Assembly (NCBI GenBank): GCA_003456155.1
Contig: DMPC01000132.1
Location: 1 to 11,061, forward strand
Length of the DNA: 11,061 nt
Direction: 5' to 3'
DNA from: Actinomycetota bacterium
GTDB lineage: Bacteria > Actinomycetota > Actinomycetes > S36-B12
Shown: positions 1-7,098 of the stretch, in pieces
Position numbering within the stretch: position 1 is the stretch's first letter
Layout: the number at the start of each line of letters is the position of its first letter
Notes under the pieces: generated by a model
What the model was told of the DNA's origin: nothing
Database searches by the model: none
What the model saw: only the letters and a program-made list of their open reading frames with translations
Made by a program: the position numbers and the translations under genes

Positions 1-15
1 CTGGCCCCGCTACCA
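1..15 (+). tRNA. 3' end of an initiator tRNA (tRNA-fMet), cut by the window edge
   Basis: The window opens with CTGGCCCCGCTACCA. From memory of the family, actinobacterial tRNA-fMet genes end with T-stem bases followed by CCCCGCTACCA: a seven-base acceptor strand, discriminator A and an encoded CCA. Bases 5-11 would be the acceptor strand, 12 the discriminator and 13-15 the CCA. A perfect terminator hairpin begins six bases later, the usual layout behind a tRNA gene. The anticodon and body lie outside the window, so the amino-acid identity is inferred only from the acceptor end. The alternative is that this too is a partial att copy rather than the intact gene. Confidence 0.55.
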
Positions 16-20
16 ATGTG

Positions 21-57
21 AAGACCCGAGACATCCTTATGGGATGTCTCGGGTCTT
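21..57. terminator. Perfect 16-bp stem-loop terminator behind the tRNA end
   Basis: Bases 21-36 (AAGACCCGAGACATCC) and 42-57 are exact reverse complements around a five-base loop (TTATG), and the 3' arm runs into a T-rich stretch (GGTCTTCCTT). The A-rich 5' flank makes it potentially bidirectional. An outer inverted pair, GCCCCGCT at 4-11 and AGCGGGGC at 65-72, encloses it; the left arm of that pair is the tRNA acceptor strand, so the outer pairing may be chance. Confidence 0.8.
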
Positions 58-178
58 CCTTATGAGCGGGGCTTGCGCCGGAGGGCCTGAGTACCGGTCT
101 CGCAGCGTCCCTCAGACGCCGTGAATGGCGCTTGGGACTCATGATTCGCGCCCTGGCCGGATGCCCCTCAACGGGGCC

Positions 179-352
179 TCACGTCTGGGCCCGAGGGCCG
201 CTGCAATTCGCCTCGGCGCGGGTTTCCCCTCCTGCCCGGCCCGCGGTCGCGAGCTGGCTCACCCGGGGCGGGGAGACCCCGTAGAGGCGGGCGACCTCCC
301 CCTGGGACTTCCCGGCCAGCACTGCCTCGACGATGACCCGCTGCTTGGACAT
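179..352 (-). pseudogene. Broken IS481-family transposase, N-terminal helix-turn-helix only
   Basis: Read leftward from ATG at 352, this encodes 57 residues and stops at TGA (179-181). It starts MSKQRVIVEAVLAGKSQGEV and continues ARLYGVSPPRVSQL. This matches the N-terminal helix-turn-helix that opens IS481-type transposases, whose usual form is MSK-x-RV...EVARRYGVS...V. Residues 42-57 (GGETRAEANCSGPRAQT) still resemble the family's GGE-x-ALE-x-RSRRP linker, then the frame ends. The family is usually over 300 residues with an rve-type DDE catalytic domain, and none of that domain is present in the remaining 178 bases to the left. It is therefore an inactive relic. A 23-base stretch of it recurs at 4823-4845. 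Confidence 0.7.
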
Positions 353-435
353 GAGCCCGCACGCTGGCCCACCGGGCCACCGCCAGCCATGAGCATGTCC
401 CGAGACAGCCCATGAATATGTCGCCGGTCACGGCA

Positions 436-453
436 CTGTCCCCGCTGCCAATG
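436..453 (+). repeat. Second copy of the tRNA-fMet 3' end, att-like
   Basis: Bases 436-453 (CTGTCCCCGCTGCCAATG) match 1-18 at 16 of 18 positions; the differences are at 439 and 447. Like the first copy it is followed within a few bases by an AAGAC-containing perfect hairpin. The 12 or so bases to its left (GCCGGTCAC) hold only a vague likeness to a tRNA T-arm, so this is a tRNA end and not a working tRNA. It fits the duplicated attachment site left when an element integrates at a tRNA 3' end, with the relic-bearing DNA at 16-435 being what was inserted. Confidence 0.5.
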
Positions 454-454
454 A

Positions 455-486
455 AAGAAGACCCCTCCTTCGGGAGGGGTCTTCTT
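455..486. terminator. Perfect 14-bp stem with TTCG tetraloop, probably bidirectional
   Basis: Bases 455-468 (AAGAAGACCCCTCC) pair exactly with 473-486 around TTCG. The closing C-G pair makes the very stable cUUCGg tetraloop. T-rich tracts leave the stem on both strands (CTTCTTGTCTTC on plus, TCTTCTTTCATT on minus). It can end transcripts from the left and also leftward transcripts leaving the histidine kinase gene that ends at 574. Confidence 0.85.
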
Positions 487-564
487 GTCTTCGAGCCCCG
501 TTGATGTCACCTGCGAACGTGCCCGTCCTGACGCCGCTGGGGTCCGCATCGTCATGACAGCGCA

Positions 565-585
565 CCGAGGGCGCTACACCCTCGG
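565..585 (-). terminator. Hairpin over the stop codon of the first histidine kinase
   Basis: CCGAGGG (565-571) and CCCTCGG (579-585) form a seven-base stem with a seven-base loop that spans the TAG stop codon (574-576). There is no following T tract on the minus strand, so this may be only an RNA 3'-end stabiliser, with real termination at 455-486. Confidence 0.35.
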
Positions 586-2193
586 GGAAGCGGGGATGAG
601 GAGCGAGTAGATGGATCCGCGCGCCTCATGCGTGATCGTGACGCCCCCGGGTGCAATGGCGGAGAGAAGGTGGGTTCCAAGGCCTGAGCCCGTGGCGGTC
701 TCGCCCGGGGAGTTGGTGCGGCACACGACGCACAGGCCTCCGCAGGCAGCCGGGCAGATGGTGACCTCGACGTGACTTGCAGCCGTGTGTCGGACCGCAT
801 TGGAGATCAGCTCCTCGGCGGCAGTCACCGCGCGTGCGAGCAGCGCCTCGTCATCCGTGTCGGGCGCGAGGTCAAGGCGAACGTCGCAGATCCCGCGCCA
901 GGCTTCCGCCACCCGCGCAGCTCGGGCGCTCGGAGACTCGTGGAAGGAGGCCAGATCCTCGGAGAAGGATCGCGTCAGCAGTGACGCCAGGCGCTCGAGA
1001 GCCTCGCGAGCGGCAACCGGATCATCGGAGCGCGCTGCCCCGTCGAGCTGCATCGCCAAACCGGTCAACTCCGACTGCAGGCCGTTGTGAAGGTACGACG
1101 ACACCCGCTCGCCAGTGGTCGTCTGTGCAGCGGCCGCCGCAGCGAGCACAGCTCGTCGATCCGAGGCGGCCAGAGCGGCAGAGGCAGCGAGGACAATCAT
1201 TCCGGCAAGGGCGAGCCATAGGAGGAGCCCGAGTCCACTGGACCTCGTGAGGGACGAATCAAACCCCAGGAGGGTCATGGCGGCATCGGTCGCGAGGATC
1301 GGCAGAAGCGACGACAGCAGGATCGCCACGACTCCGACGATGGGTTTCGTGAAGTGCGCGACCACGCTCTTCGCGACGAGCAGGGCGGCGAGAAGCGCAG
1401 CCGTGGACAGAGCCGCCGCGACGATGGCGCGAGTCACGCCGAACAGCGCGATACCGCCGATCAGGGCGCCCGCACCCCAGAGCGGGACGAGCCACGCAAT
1501 GGGCACGCTGAACGAGGTGGTGGCGTCTCGGACCACGCGGAGCCAGCGCGCATGCGGCTCCTCGCCAGGCGCACCGAACCACAGTCGATGGCTCAGGGGT
1601 CGCAGTCTCAGGGAGATCTCGGAGCGGATCGCTTGGGACGTCCGTGACCACTCCTCGGGAGATGGTGCGTTCGCGGCCGCGGCAGCCGCCGTGGAGATCG
1701 TGGAGCGCATCTGCTGGACGTCCAGATCCGCATCGAGGTCGATGGAGGCGACCTTCTGCACGATCGCTCGATAGTCCTCGCGGTACGCGTCCTGACCGGC
1801 CACGAGGACACCCACGAGGCCCAGCCACACGATCGCCGAGAACCCCGAGCTCACCACGACACTCACGGGACTGCCGTTCACCGGCACATGCAGATGAGCG
1901 GCGACGACAATGAGCGCCACCGCACGGGCAATGCCGAGAAGCGCTGCGACGGGCAGGAGCAGGACTCCCATGGGGCGGGGTCCTTGGATCCTGTGAGCGA
2001 CGGCGCCGAGGATGACGAGCAAGGCCACAGATGCTGCCGTCGCCGTGACGTAGACGAGGGCTGCTTCCCATGGACTTCCAGCGGAGTCGACGACGATGAG
2101 CCCTCCCACGAGGGAAACGACGGCGTAGACGGCGACCATGAGGGGCGATATGCGCATGCTGGTCACGAGCCGGAGCGCCTGCGCTGACGTCAC
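574..2193 (-). CDS. Sensor histidine kinase, NarL/LiaS class, eight predicted membrane helices
   Basis: This 539-residue kinase should phosphorylate the regulator encoded just upstream. The GTG start at 2193 lies one base after the regulator's stop, with AGGGG (2200-2204) six bases before it; ATG (Met13) is the next alternative. Hydrophobic helices lie near 18-35, 42-66, 75-101, 110-132, then 228-253, 257-279, 284-305 and 320-343. A soluble segment (about 134-225) with RPLSH (198-202) separates the two groups of four. The HisKA_3-type box is YLHNGLQSEL, with phospho-acceptor His369 and Gln373, but Asn370 replaces the usual Asp/Glu after the histidine. The ATPase keeps the N box (EELISNAVRHT, Asn465) and the glycine loop GSGLG (502-506). 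The usual DxGxG is missing, and CPAACGGLCVVC (480-491) occupies the strand before it. Kinase class is certain from motifs; the stimulus is unknown. Confidence 0.9.
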   Translation of the reverse strand: MTSAQALRLVTSMRISPLMVAVYAVVSLVGGLIVVDSAGSPWEAALVYVTATAASVALLVILGAVAHRIQGPRPMGVLLLPVAALLGIARAVALIVVAAHLHVPVNGSPVSVVVSSGFSAIVWLGLVGVLVAGQDAYREDYRAIVQKVASIDLDADLDVQQMRSTISTAAAAAANAPSPEEWSRTSQAIRSEISLRLRPLSHRLWFGAPGEEPHARWLRVVRDATTSFSVPIAWLVPLWGAGALIGGIALFGVTRAIVAAALSTAALLAALLVAKSVVAHFTKPIVGVVAILLSSLLPILATDAAMTLLGFDSSLTRSSGLGLLLWLALAGMIVLAASAALAASDRRAVLAAAAAAQTTTGERVSSYLHNGLQSELTGLAMQLDGAARSDDPVAAREALERLASLLTRSFSEDLASFHESPSARAARVAEAWRGICDVRLDLAPDTDDEALLARAVTAAEELISNAVRHTAASHVEVTICPAACGGLCVVCRTNSPGETATGSGLGTHLLSAIAPGGVTITHEARGSIYSLLIPASPRV

Positions 2194-2194
2194 G

Positions 2195-2830
2195 TCACAC
2201 CCCTGGCAGCGGCTTGCCGGCAAGCTGGCCGTACGCCCGGGTGAGGAGCACGCGTGTGTTGCCACTCGAGCGGTCGATGGCGAGGGAATCGGCGATGCGC
2301 TGCACGGTGCGCTCGACCGCCTTCTCGGTCACACCGAGCGATGCAGCGATCTCTGCGTTCGTTCGCCCAGCCGCAATGTCGCGGAGGACGGCCAGCTGGT
2401 GAGGCGTCAGGTCTTTGGATGCCGACATCCTGCCGCCTGACGTGAGGGGTCGATGCCGCACATCGAGGAGTGCCCTACGAAGCACTTCGACGTCATCCAG
2501 GTGCCCCTTGACGATGAACCGGGAACCGGCGGGGAGTGATCGTTCCCTGGGATCCTTGATGCGCGGGTCACTGAAGCTCGTGAGGAAGACAATGCCGATG
2601 TCGTGGTCCTCCGCCCTGAGGGCGTAGGCCACATCGATGCCCGACGGCCCCGCCCCGAGGTCCAGGTCGAGGAGGGCGACGTCCACCGGACCGTCGCGCA
2701 GGGCACCGATGGCGCCCTGCGCCGTGGAGGCGACGCCGGCAACGTCGAAGCCCAGTGCCTCGATTGACGTGGCGAGCATCGTGCGCGTGAAGCGCTCGTC
2801 CTCGACGATCAGGACGCGTCCGAGGGTCAT
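2195..2830 (-). CDS. Response regulator, receiver plus LuxR-type DNA-binding domain
   Basis: This 211-residue cytoplasmic transcription factor pairs with the kinase that follows it. The receiver (about 5-125) has the acidic pair Glu10-Asp11, phospho-acceptor Asp55 in LLDLDLGAGPSGID, Thr84 and Lys108, so it looks phosphorylatable. A LuxR-type helix-turn-helix occupies about 138-200 (LTPHQLAVLRDIAAGRTNAE, then SLGVTEKAVERTVQRI). Its recognition helix lacks the common NH pair of NarL proteins. The C-terminus ends ...YGQLAGKP, shared with the second regulator in this window. The ATG at 2830 has no Shine-Dalgarno but follows GATACT by exactly six bases, suggesting a leaderless transcript. The likely targets are its own promoter and the divergent beta-propeller gene; this is inferred from layout only. 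Confidence 0.92.
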   Translation of the reverse strand: MTLGRVLIVEDERFTRTMLATSIEALGFDVAGVASTAQGAIGALRDGPVDVALLDLDLGAGPSGIDVAYALRAEDHDIGIVFLTSFSDPRIKDPRERSLPAGSRFIVKGHLDDVEVLRRALLDVRHRPLTSGGRMSASKDLTPHQLAVLRDIAAGRTNAEIAASLGVTEKAVERTVQRIADSLAIDRSSGNTRVLLTRAYGQLAGKPLPGV

Positions 2831-2866
2831 GGGCCGAGTATCGGGGATCGGGGGCCAGCGCGGTCA
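2831..2866 (-). promoter_or_regulatory. Candidate promoter of the first regulator-kinase operon, leaderless
   Basis: On the minus strand GATACT (plus 2837-2842) differs from TATACT at one base. It lies at -12 to -7 if the A of the ATG is +1. GTGACC about 19 bases upstream is a weak -35. No Shine-Dalgarno precedes the ATG, so leaderless translation is the simplest reading. Confidence 0.45.
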
Positions 2867-2890
2867 CCTGTGAGGTGGGGGAGCCCCCAC
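2865..2890. promoter_or_regulatory. Two adjacent palindromes in the divergent intergenic region
   Basis: CACCT-GTG-AGGTG (2865-2877) is a 5-bp-arm palindrome. It overlaps GTGGGGG-AG-CCCCCAC (2875-2890), which has 7-bp arms. Both sit between the divergent regulator and beta-propeller genes, where an operator for the regulator would be expected. If the propeller gene instead starts at GTG 2891, the second palindrome would be an RNA hairpin hiding its GGGGGAG ribosome site. Function is inferred. Confidence 0.4.
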
Positions 2891-2932
2891 GTGCTGCTTT
2901 CGCTCGCCGGTTGGGCGGCCGACCCTCATCTG

Positions 2933-4174
2933 GTGATTCTTCGCGCTCTTGCTGCCACCGCCGTCCTCCTCGCCGTGCCCTCCCTGGCTCTTCCCGCGCA
3001 GGCGAGCACGGCCGCACAGGTCATCGCCACCATTCCCGTCGGAGCGACGCCCTTCGGCATCGGCGTCACCCCCGACGGATCCCGCGTGTACGTCTCGAAC
3101 TCCACCGGCGCATCCGTCTCGGTCATCGACACCGCCGCAGCGACAGTGACATCCACCATCACGTCGGATGTGGGCACGACGCCGGTCGGCATCGCCATCG
3201 ATCGCAGTGGGATGTACGCCTATGTGGCGAACTATGGGGGGTCTGGGACCTTTCGTGCAGGAACAGTCACGCGAATCTCAGTCGCTGATGGATCCACCAC
3301 GAGCATCGATCTGCCGTCGATTGCCGCAACCTTCTGCTACTACGTCCTCAACATCACGCTGTCGCCGGACGGATCCACGCTCTACGCAGCCTGCCAGGAC
3401 GAGCATCGGGTCATCTCGGCACCGGTGACCGGCGGTGCGGGTTCCGGCAGCGTCCTCATGATCCGAAATCTCACATTTCCCACGGATGTGGCACTGTCCT
3501 CGAGCGGATCGACCCTCGTTTCCTCCCTGTCGAACACCAATCAGGCCTTCATCCTCGACGGGTCGGGGTCGTCCTTCGTCGGGGTGACCGCCGGCCCCTA
3601 TGCCGTTGCTGTCTCACCGACAACTGGCCTGGCGTACTTGGCCGGTCAGACGTCCGGCGCCCTCAGCGTCGTCGACACGGCGGCTCGTGCCATCGTCGGC
3701 TCGGCCATCACGGTGGGCGGGTCGCTCAGTGACATCGCCATCACGCCAGACGGCGCCAACGCCCTCGTCTCCGTCGTCGATCAGGATGTCGTCCGGATCG
3801 TGAGCCTGGGCACGGGACAGATCACTCAGAGCATCGCGGTCGGAGATGGCCCGCAGAGCCTGACGATCTCATCGGACGGTCGCTACGCATACACGGCCAA
3901 TCGATACGACAACACGGTGTCCGTGATCGCGCTTCCTGAGAATCCAGCCTCGGGCGAATCGGTGCCCACGGCCCCGATTCAGCAGTTTGCTCGGACAGAG
4001 TCCGACGCATGCGACGCGCAACCGACGTCTTTGGCGGACTTTCCTGCGCTGTCAGATCACGGGGATCGAGGATGGGGGCCGAGCTGGGCCCAGTGGCCGA
4101 ACGGTGGAACTGGGGGCTTTGTCTGCACGCGCCAGCCCTTCTACACGTCGCGTGGAACGTGGTCGGTCGCCTGA
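2933..4174 (+). CDS. Secreted seven-bladed YVTN-type beta-propeller protein
   Basis: From GTG 2933 this encodes 413 residues beginning MILRALAATAVLLAVPSLAL, a textbook short signal peptide with probable cleavage after PAQA (about 24). In-frame GTGs at 2870 and 2891 are alternatives; 2891 has a better ribosome site but adds an unusual N-terminus. About seven repeats of 40-45 residues span 30-335. They carry the YVTN pattern: a strand ending TPDGSRVYVSN or SSDGRYAYTAN, then VSVID/VSVIA. After the propeller, 340-413 form a separate C-terminal module with QWPNGGTGGFVCTRQP and two cysteines (Cys360, Cys398) that could form a disulfide. There is no LPXTG motif or C-terminal membrane helix, so it is probably released or loosely wall-bound. 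YVTN propellers usually bind proteins or the cell surface; the ligand is unknown. It is transcribed divergently from the first two-component system. Confidence 0.85.
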   Translation: MILRALAATAVLLAVPSLALPAQASTAAQVIATIPVGATPFGIGVTPDGSRVYVSNSTGASVSVIDTAAATVTSTITSDVGTTPVGIAIDRSGMYAYVANYGGSGTFRAGTVTRISVADGSTTSIDLPSIAATFCYYVLNITLSPDGSTLYAACQDEHRVISAPVTGGAGSGSVLMIRNLTFPTDVALSSSGSTLVSSLSNTNQAFILDGSGSSFVGVTAGPYAVAVSPTTGLAYLAGQTSGALSVVDTAARAIVGSAITVGGSLSDIAITPDGANALVSVVDQDVVRIVSLGTGQITQSIAVGDGPQSLTISSDGRYAYTANRYDNTVSVIALPENPASGESVPTAPIQQFARTESDACDAQPTSLADFPALSDHGDRGWGPSWAQWPNGGTGGFVCTRQPFYTSRGTWSVA

Positions 4175-4989
4175 GCGTTGCGGCGCAGTGGCGTCTCGGT
4201 ATCCGCTGGTGGTCTCGGTCACGGGTGGCGACGCGGAGCCGCTCGCTGAACCCCTGGTCCGCGTTGCCAACGGGGCGGCCTTCCGAGTGGGTCGGAGCAC
4301 CGTTGCCTTTGCCGCCGGGAGCCTGCCCGCCGCGCGGGCCACGCTCGATGCTCTGAGCGACACACGCCATGGCACTCGCGGTCTGTCAGGCGGGGGCCAC
4401 GGGTCTTCTCGGCATGGCTACTGATGGATCTGTTGACGTGTGGAGGTCATTCGGTCGAGTTGTGGCTGCTTGGCACAAGTCGCGACGCTGGCCGCGCTCG
4501 GTACCGACCCGATTCCCAGCGTGTGGCCACAATGTTTCGCATCGTGCAGCACCGTTGCCGCCAAGGCGCGGGAAACTGCAAGCAGGGTGCCGTGTCATCT
4601 TCACGTCCGGGCGAGCCCGCACAGTGGTCCGTCCGCGCCACGATCACGGGGAAGGTCCGTGTGACGAAGGCGATGAACACAGGGGTGAAGGTGACGTCGG
4701 CGGCGCGGACTCACGTCGGCCGGGGTGGAATGTCATCGTTGGCCTGCGGGGCGCAGGCCGGGCACGCCCAGTGGGTGCCAAGGGGGTGCAGACGTGCAAC
4801 TGATCCGTGGGGCGGCGCTGCGAGCACTGCCTCGACGATGACCCGGGACTCCCATCGCACAGGGTTCGGAAGTTGCCGTGAATGCCCTCGGGATCACTTC
4901 GAGAGCGCCGTTTCCACACGCGCCACAGTGCCCGCCCCCAACCGTGCCAACGTCCATCAGGTGGAGAGCCTGGGTGCGAGCTGCGAGCC
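4175..4989. other. Gene-poor stretch between the convergent secreted-protein genes
   Basis: No convincing gene fills these 815 bases. A plus frame from GTG 4188 to the stop at 4424 encodes 78 residues with a protein-like middle (VVSVTGGDAEPLAEPLVRVA), but it has no ribosome site and ends in low-quality sequence, so it may be a gene remnant. Hairpins occur at 4325-4339 (GCCCGC/GCGGGC) and 4741-4759 (GGCCTGCG/CGCAGGCC, 3-base loop); the latter could end transcription from either side. A 23-base echo of the transposase relic lies at 4823-4845. Other open frames here overlap each other on both strands without motifs. Confidence 0.5.
4790..4850 (-). pseudogene. Second, more decayed echo of the IS481-type transposase start
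   Basis: Bases 4823-4845 are identical over 23 bases to 318-340 inside the transposase relic. Read on the minus strand the match gives RVIVEAVL, and the next residues still align without gaps: AGKSQGEVARL in the first copy against AAPPHGSVARL here. No start codon equivalent to MSK survives, and the frame then diverges. Chance is unlikely for a 23-base exact match, but the extension is weak, so the outer limits are approximate. Confidence 0.5.
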
Positions 4990-7098
4990 CTAGGAGCGCC
5001 GTGGTGTCGTCGTCTCGACGACGCTACGCAGAGCACACCCACTGCCTCTGACCTGCGCCTTCACCGTGATGGACGAGGGCGCGGTCGAGGGAAGTGAGAA
5101 CTGAACGCTGGTGCGCCCGAGAGGGGAGGCGCGCACCGTGCGGTGTTGCTTCGCTACGTGGAAGGTAACCATGCACCGAGGTTGGACTTCGGTTGCGTGA
5201 ACCTGTAGTACCGATGCTGCGTGGTCCGTTCCTCGGCGCACCGTGACGATCGGATCTGCGCCGAGAGCAACCGTCGGTGTGGCCGCAATGACACCCATCC
5301 TGAGGATGACCGGGCTGCCGCCTCGTGCGGTGCCGTCGAGAACGAGCGTGTGTGCTCCGGGAGGTGCGTCGGCCGGGATCGTGACCGTGCCGGTGAAGGT
5401 GCCGGATGCATCGACTCTGCCGGATCCCAAGGATGTGGGCGTCGAGTGAAGGGTCTGCGTCAGGGTCGAACCGGGCTCGAAGCCGGATGCCGACACGGGA
5501 ACGTCACCGGAAGGCGTCACCATCAAGGTGCCTCCTTGCGAGAGTGGCAGACGTCGGCCGTCTGCTGTCGTGCTCCGCACCGAGACCGAGATCGGCGCGG
5601 CGCGCACCGTCAAACCTTGGCCCCGCGCCAGTCGCTGGTTCCGCACCAAGACGGCCCTGCCGCCGATGTCCACGCTGGAGGTGCCCGGAGCAGGAGGGGT
5701 GACAACCCGGGCGGGTGGTGATGCTGACGCACTGGATGTCGGCGTGGACATCGTCGATGACACCGATGGACTTGGCGTGGGCGAAGCGGCGGGCATCTGT
5801 GCTGCTGGTTCCGGTGTCGGCGTCGGTGTCGGCGTTGGGACGGGCGAGATGGTGATCCCACTCGACGCAGAGGCGAGTAGATCGGAGGTGAAGGTCACGA
5901 TGTAGCTGCCTGTGCCGGCATCGAGGGCGAAGCCGGGAAACGTCGCCGTTCCGGAAGCATCGGTGACGGCCGTCGCATTGGTGAGGGTGCCGCCACCCGT
6001 GGTCAACGACGCGGTGACGGTTCGCCCGGCGAGCGACACGGGGCTTCCGCTGCCGTTCTGAATCTGCACCACGGGTGTCTGCAGCGACCCGTCGACCTGA
6101 CGGTTTCCGGGCGCCGTGGTCACGACGAGATCGCGGGCAGACGTGAAGTAGCGGATGATCACGATTCCGTCGCCGCCGCGACCACCGGCGGCGGAGGTGC
6201 TGCTGTCCTTGTAGCCGCCACCACCACCTCCACCACCCAAGCCATCGGTGCCGGCGGTTGCGGCGCTGTAGCGCCCGCCGCCGTACCCGCCGCCGCCGGT
6301 GCCGTCGCCGCCTTCCCCAGAGAGGTTGTCGGCCGTAATGACACCGCCGCCACCACCACCGCCGCCGTACTGGACGGCGGAACCGGTGATCATCGAGGTG
6401 TGGCCGCCACCGCCAGCGCCGCCATTGCCACCCTGGCCGCCGAGATCTGTGCCTAAGCCTCCCCCCGAGCCCGCTCCGGCACCACCACCGGCACCATCCC
6501 AGCGGTTGAGGCCGCCGATGGTCGAGGCGTTGAAGCCGTTGATGTGTCGACCGGAGGAGCCACCGTCACCGCCGGCGAGGAGGTACGAGTACTGCGTAGC
6601 TGGGCTCCCTGGACCACCGCCGCTGGCAGTGACGCTGCCGAACGAACTGGTGCCGCCAACCCCACCGAAGGTGATGGCGGTTTCGTAGAAATCGGCGCTC
6701 GACGATGAACCGCCAGTACCTCCAGCCCCGACGACCACGTCGACGGGGCTGGAAATCGGCGTATTGTCAGCGACGGTCACGTGTCCGCCCCCGCCGCCAC
6801 CACCACTGCCCGCATCGACTTCGGCGTAGGTGCCCCGAGGCTTCCCACCACCGCCCCCTCCTCCGCCGCCCACGACGAGCAGGTCGGCCGCTGCCAGCCC
6901 AATGGGCGGTGTCCAGCTGCACGAGCCGGCACCCTCGAAGCGAACGACGGTGTAAACGCCGGACGTGGAGGAGCTCGCCGTGCACGAGGAGCCCGTTGCC
7001 TGGGCGACCGGGAATCCAGAGGGCGTCAGCATGGGGATCGCGGCGGTCGCAAGTGCGACGGCCAGCGCGAGGGTGAATCTTGGGCGGTGTTCGGACAT
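4990..7098 (-). CDS. Secreted glycine-rich protein with Ig-like domains
   Basis: The 702-residue product starts MSEHRPRFTLALAVALATAA, a signal peptide probably cleaved after VAQA (about 34). Residues 48-317 are a glycine-rich domain. It opens with VVRFEGAGSCSWTPP, runs through many GGGG tracts (about 77-295) and closes with GGDGIVIIRY, the characteristic frame of a bacterial glycine-rich domain family. An Ig-like domain (about 322-418, ending in alternating strands) follows. A Pro/Thr/Ser linker (419-470, PTPTPTPTPEP) leads to a second Ig-like region (about 525-605) with VSASGFEPGSTLTQTLHSTP and HTLVLDGTARGG, then a C-terminal domain with Cys642 and Cys688. No sorting signal or membrane anchor is seen. 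The likely place is outside the cell or on its surface. It is divergent from the second two-component system. A specific function cannot be assigned. Confidence 0.85.
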   Translation of the reverse strand: MSEHRPRFTLALAVALATAAIPMLTPSGFPVAQATGSSCTASSSTSGVYTVVRFEGAGSCSWTPPIGLAAADLLVVGGGGGGGGGKPRGTYAEVDAGSGGGGGGGHVTVADNTPISSPVDVVVGAGGTGGSSSSADFYETAITFGGVGGTSSFGSVTASGGGPGSPATQYSYLLAGGDGGSSGRHINGFNASTIGGLNRWDGAGGGAGAGSGGGLGTDLGGQGGNGGAGGGGHTSMITGSAVQYGGGGGGGGVITADNLSGEGGDGTGGGGYGGGRYSAATAGTDGLGGGGGGGGYKDSSTSAAGGRGGDGIVIIRYFTSARDLVVTTAPGNRQVDGSLQTPVVQIQNGSGSPVSLAGRTVTASLTTGGGTLTNATAVTDASGTATFPGFALDAGTGSYIVTFTSDLLASASSGITISPVPTPTPTPTPEPAAQMPAASPTPSPSVSSTMSTPTSSASASPPARVVTPPAPGTSSVDIGGRAVLVRNQRLARGQGLTVRAAPISVSVRSTTADGRRLPLSQGGTLMVTPSGDVPVSASGFEPGSTLTQTLHSTPTSLGSGRVDASGTFTGTVTIPADAPPGAHTLVLDGTARGGSPVILRMGVIAATPTVALGADPIVTVRRGTDHAASVLQVHATEVQPRCMVTFHVAKQHRTVRASPLGRTSVQFSLPSTAPSSITVKAQVRGSGCALRSVVETTTPRRS

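Noticed and set aside
374..450. Possible full but decayed second tRNA-fMet upstream of the 436-453 copy
   Set aside because: A CAT and a vague T-arm likeness can be placed, but the stems do not pair and the 5' half does not match; only the acceptor end is supported.
125..555. Several open frames of 87-98 residues on both strands near the left edge
   Set aside because: They overlap the transposase relic in other frames and contain hairpin sequence; only the MSKQRV frame has family similarity.
1115..1774. 219-residue open frame on the plus strand
   Set aside because: It lies wholly antisense to the first histidine kinase, whose motifs are clear, and its translation is Ala/Arg/Ser-rich with no domain.
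4386..4993. Overlapping open frames on both strands in the gene-poor stretch, one with a single CxxC
   Set aside because: No start signal, domain or consistent coding character; treated as non-coding or decayed DNA.
6299..6688. Proline-rich open frame on the plus strand with long PPPP runs
   Set aside because: It is the antisense shadow of GGC/GGT-rich glycine codons in the secreted glycine-rich protein; no start signal or domain.
6170..6900. Repetitive CCGCC/CCACC tracts that could suggest a CRISPR or other repeat array
   Set aside because: The repeats are short, irregular and in phase with glycine codons; there are no fixed-length repeats or unique spacers.
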